In this document: positions 41,949 to 43,220 of the stretch, piece by piece
Layout: the number at the start of each line of letters is the position of its first letter
Position numbering within the stretch: the first letter of the stretch is position 1
Assembly (NCBI RefSeq): GCF_947494025.1
Contig: NZ_CANLTQ010000024.1
Coordinates: forward strand, 1-43,220
DNA length: 43,220 bases
From: an uncultured Jannaschia sp.
Lineage (GTDB): Bacteria > Pseudomonadota > Alphaproteobacteria > Rhodobacterales > Rhodobacteraceae
Direction: 5' to 3'
Made by a program: the position numbers and the translations under genes
Notes under the pieces: generated by a model
The model's database searches: none
Told to the model about the DNA's origin: nothing
What the model saw: only the letters and a program-made list of their open reading frames with translations

Positions 41949-42718
41949 GCGCAGGCCTCTATGGGGCCGTCGGCCCGTTCGCGCTCGATCAGGCTTCGGA
42001 GCCGCGCCTCGCCGATCTCGCCCTGCACGACCGTGCGACCGACCACCAGCGCGGGCGTGCCGACGAAGGCGAAGATGTCCGCAAGGGCGCTACTTTCTCG
42101 CAGCTCGCGCCGAACGTCCTCGCTTGCCATATCGGTGAGCAGGCGTGCGCCGTCCACGCCGATGTCCTCGGCCAGCACCTCGAGATATTCCGGAGTCGTC
42201 CCGAACGGCGTGCGCATCAGGTGCTTGTGGAACGCCACGTAGGCCCCCTGGCGCTTGGCGGCGAGCGCCGCCTGCGCGGCCATCGTCGAGGCCTCGCCCA
42301 GCAGGGGAAGCTCGTGCCACGCAATCCGGACGCCGCCTTCGGACGCCGCCTCGATCTTCGACAGCCGGATCGTCAGCGCCCGGCAATATGGACAGTTGTA
42401 GTCCGAGAAGGAGGCCACCCGGACCACCCCCGGCTCGGTCTCGGAGCCGTAGAGCGTCTCGCAGATCCGGCGCTCGACCCGCTCAACGGTCGCGGTCATC
42501 TCGGGGTCGGGGGCGTCGTCGAGCCCCATGAACAGATCGAATCCGGAGGAGCTGTCCCCGCCCGCAATCCTGCGGAAGCCAGCGGGTCGCTCGATCGGCT
42601 CGAAGTCGAAATCCCCGGTGAACAGCCCGGCCACCGCCGGCGGCCCGAACCTCAGCGCCGCGTAGCCTCCCGCGATCGCCAACCCCCCGATCAGCAGGTT
42701 CCGTCTTGATTGCGGCAC
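41945..42718 (-). CDS. scsC: ScsC-like DsbA-family protein
   Basis: A 257-aa exported thioredoxin-fold protein with a Tat-like start (PQSRRNLLIGGLAI) and an extra N-terminal stretch before the fold. The active site is DYNCPYCRALT (CPYC) and the cis-Pro loop is FVGTPALVVG. A GTG start at 42718 is chosen because it lies five bases after GGAGGA; a GTG at 42721 is too close. It is coupled to scsB and has a CueR-type box upstream. It may reduce or isomerise copper-oxidised proteins. Confidence 0.9.
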   Translation of the reverse strand: MPQSRRNLLIGGLAIAGGYAALRFGPPAVAGLFTGDFDFEPIERPAGFRRIAGGDSSSGFDLFMGLDDAPDPEMTATVERVERRICETLYGSETEPGVVRVASFSDYNCPYCRALTIRLSKIEAASEGGVRIAWHELPLLGEASTMAAQAALAAKRQGAYVAFHKHLMRTPFGTTPEYLEVLAEDIGVDGARLLTDMASEDVRRELRESSALADIFAFVGTPALVVGRTVVQGEIGEARLRSLIERERADGPIEACA

Positions 42719-42745
42719 CACATTCCTCCTTCGCCCATCAGCCCG

Positions 42746-42776
42746 CCGGTGCGGCCTTCCAGCGCCGCAGGGTTCA
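42746..42776 (-). promoter_or_regulatory. CueR-type box upstream of scsC-scsB
   Basis: Minus strand: TGAACC (42776-42771), spacer starting CTGCGGCGCTGGAAGG, then CACCGG (42751-42746). It carries the dyad CCTTCCAGCG. It lies 28-58 bp before the GTG start. Confidence 0.65.
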
Positions 42777-42911
42777 GTCACGATTCTGCGAAGGCGCGAG
42801 GCCTCCCGCGGCCCTTCGTATTCGTGGCGTCCCGCGGAACCTCTACAGGGAACGGCGGCCTGGTGGATGGCCATTCGACGCGGCTCGATAGAGGAAAAGG
42901 GGACGACGGGC

Positions 42912-43075
42912 CATGAAGATCACGAAAGCGGCTCGGATGCACGGCGATGGCGACCGGATGCACGGGGCGGCGCTGCATTTCGGATGCGCCGCGGCCGCCG
43001 GATCGGCGGCGTTGCTGGGGGGCCGCGTATCTCTACCAGCTGGCGGGCCAGCCCCCTGCACCATGTGCATCTGGG
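42912..43075 (+). pseudogene. DsbB-like gene, frameshifted and truncated
   Basis: ATG 42912 starts MKITKAARMHG. After GSAALLG an extra G at about 43013-43019 shifts the frame; the DsbB-like sequence goes on as YLYQLAGQPPCTMCIWG with the CxxC. Homology stops at about 43075, and from there the sequence is unrelated. So the gene has an indel and is cut by foreign DNA. It would have been the re-oxidising partner of a DsbA/ScsC-type protein. Confidence 0.7.
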
Positions 43076-43220
43076 GGCCGTTGAAGAATGCACTATCAGC
43101 GGCCTGTAATTGCGTCGTCTCCACCGAAAGGTGTTCCAGACTATCTGAACGCTGGATTCCGGCGATAATTCAGGTGAGGCGCGGATTGGCCTCGCCCGGG
43201 CGGCATTCTGTGCGATCAGG
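43076..43220 (-). other. Probable foreign DNA at the right edge
   Basis: The DsbB homology ends at a sequence starting GGGCCGTTGAAGAATGC. On the minus strand a short frame from the window edge (RTECRPGEANPRLT, stop near 43163) could be the end of a transposase. No end sequence or duplication can be confirmed inside the window. Confidence 0.35.

Noticed and set aside
1-43220. CRISPR arrays, tRNA or rRNA genes
   Set aside because: No regularly spaced direct repeats and no recognisable tRNA or rRNA sequence were seen on either strand.

Overview
The window is GC-rich, densely packed and almost entirely devoted to metal (mainly copper) resistance and to envelope maintenance under metal stress. 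Protein families and style (PCuAC, Sco and DsbB-like proteins in one operon, UPF0060, MauE fusions, tyrosine integrase and IS256-family remnants) suggest an alphaproteobacterium, probably Rhodobacterales. That placement is inference from recalled family resemblance. No rRNA, tRNA, replication or conjugation gene is visible, so plasmid versus chromosomal island cannot be decided. Mobile DNA borders it: an IS3-like end cuts a Zn/Cd/Pb P-type ATPase at 1-77, a complete IS256-family element with target duplication sits at 14.2-15.7 kb, and a dsbB-like gene is broken at 43.07 kb near the right edge.

Layout. (1) 0.08-13.8 kb: truncated cadA-type ATPase, an L,D-transpeptidase, the overlapping leftward set ZIP-lspA-lnt, a second L,D-transpeptidase, then a seven-gene overlapping leftward operon (Sco, DsbB-like, DsbA-like, PCuAC, Sco, M23 endopeptidase, lipoprotein) read from a MerR-type 19-bp-spacer promoter next to a divergent CadR/PbrR-like merR. 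The merR is followed by a CDF-like protein, UPF0060/YnfA, a CzcD-like CDF exporter with its own MerR-type promoter, a frameshifted SpoIIAA-like gene and a DUF1624 membrane protein. (2) 13.8-17.2 kb: a graveyard holding a split integrase, an IS256-family element, a decayed second copy of a phosphatase gene and a dead ion-channel gene. (3) 17.3-27 kb: pcoA/copA multicopper oxidase plus copB, a broken methyltransferase, then a long leftward copper operon (secreted Cys/His protein, lipoprotein, TolC-like channel, second multicopper oxidase, two cupredoxins, CusF-like protein, unknown secreted protein, histidine phosphatase-fold protein). (4) 27-35.3 kb: CopA Cu(I) ATPase and CueR-like regulator (intact) among broken crp-like, copC, copD, beta-propeller, dsbA-like and CDF genes. 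(5) 35.4-43.2 kb: DUF305 membrane protein, glutaredoxin-MauE fusion, Rieske protein, second DUF1624 protein, Lgt, a 26-codon ccmF-like mini-gene, ScsB and ScsC.

How it fits together. Exporters (CopA, ZIP, CDF, TolC-like), periplasmic oxidation and sequestration (two multicopper oxidases, CopB, cupredoxins, CusF) and Cu delivery (Sco, PCuAC) form a conventional core. The unusual layer is a spare set of envelope enzymes: all three lipoprotein-maturation enzymes (Lgt, LspA, Lnt), two L,D-transpeptidases, an M23 endopeptidase, ScsB/ScsC and DsbA/DsbB-like thiol enzymes, and a lone Rieske subunit. Twelve MerR/CueR-type sequences (TTGACC-like hexamer followed directly by TTCCAGCG-, TTAC- or CTCC-type dyads) lie upstream of most transcription units from 19.9 to 42.8 kb, which suggests one CueR-like regulator (33961-34362) for a dispersed regulon. 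A second operator type (TTGAA-CTCTA...CTGTAG) lies at 10.1-11.8 kb beside the other MerR protein.
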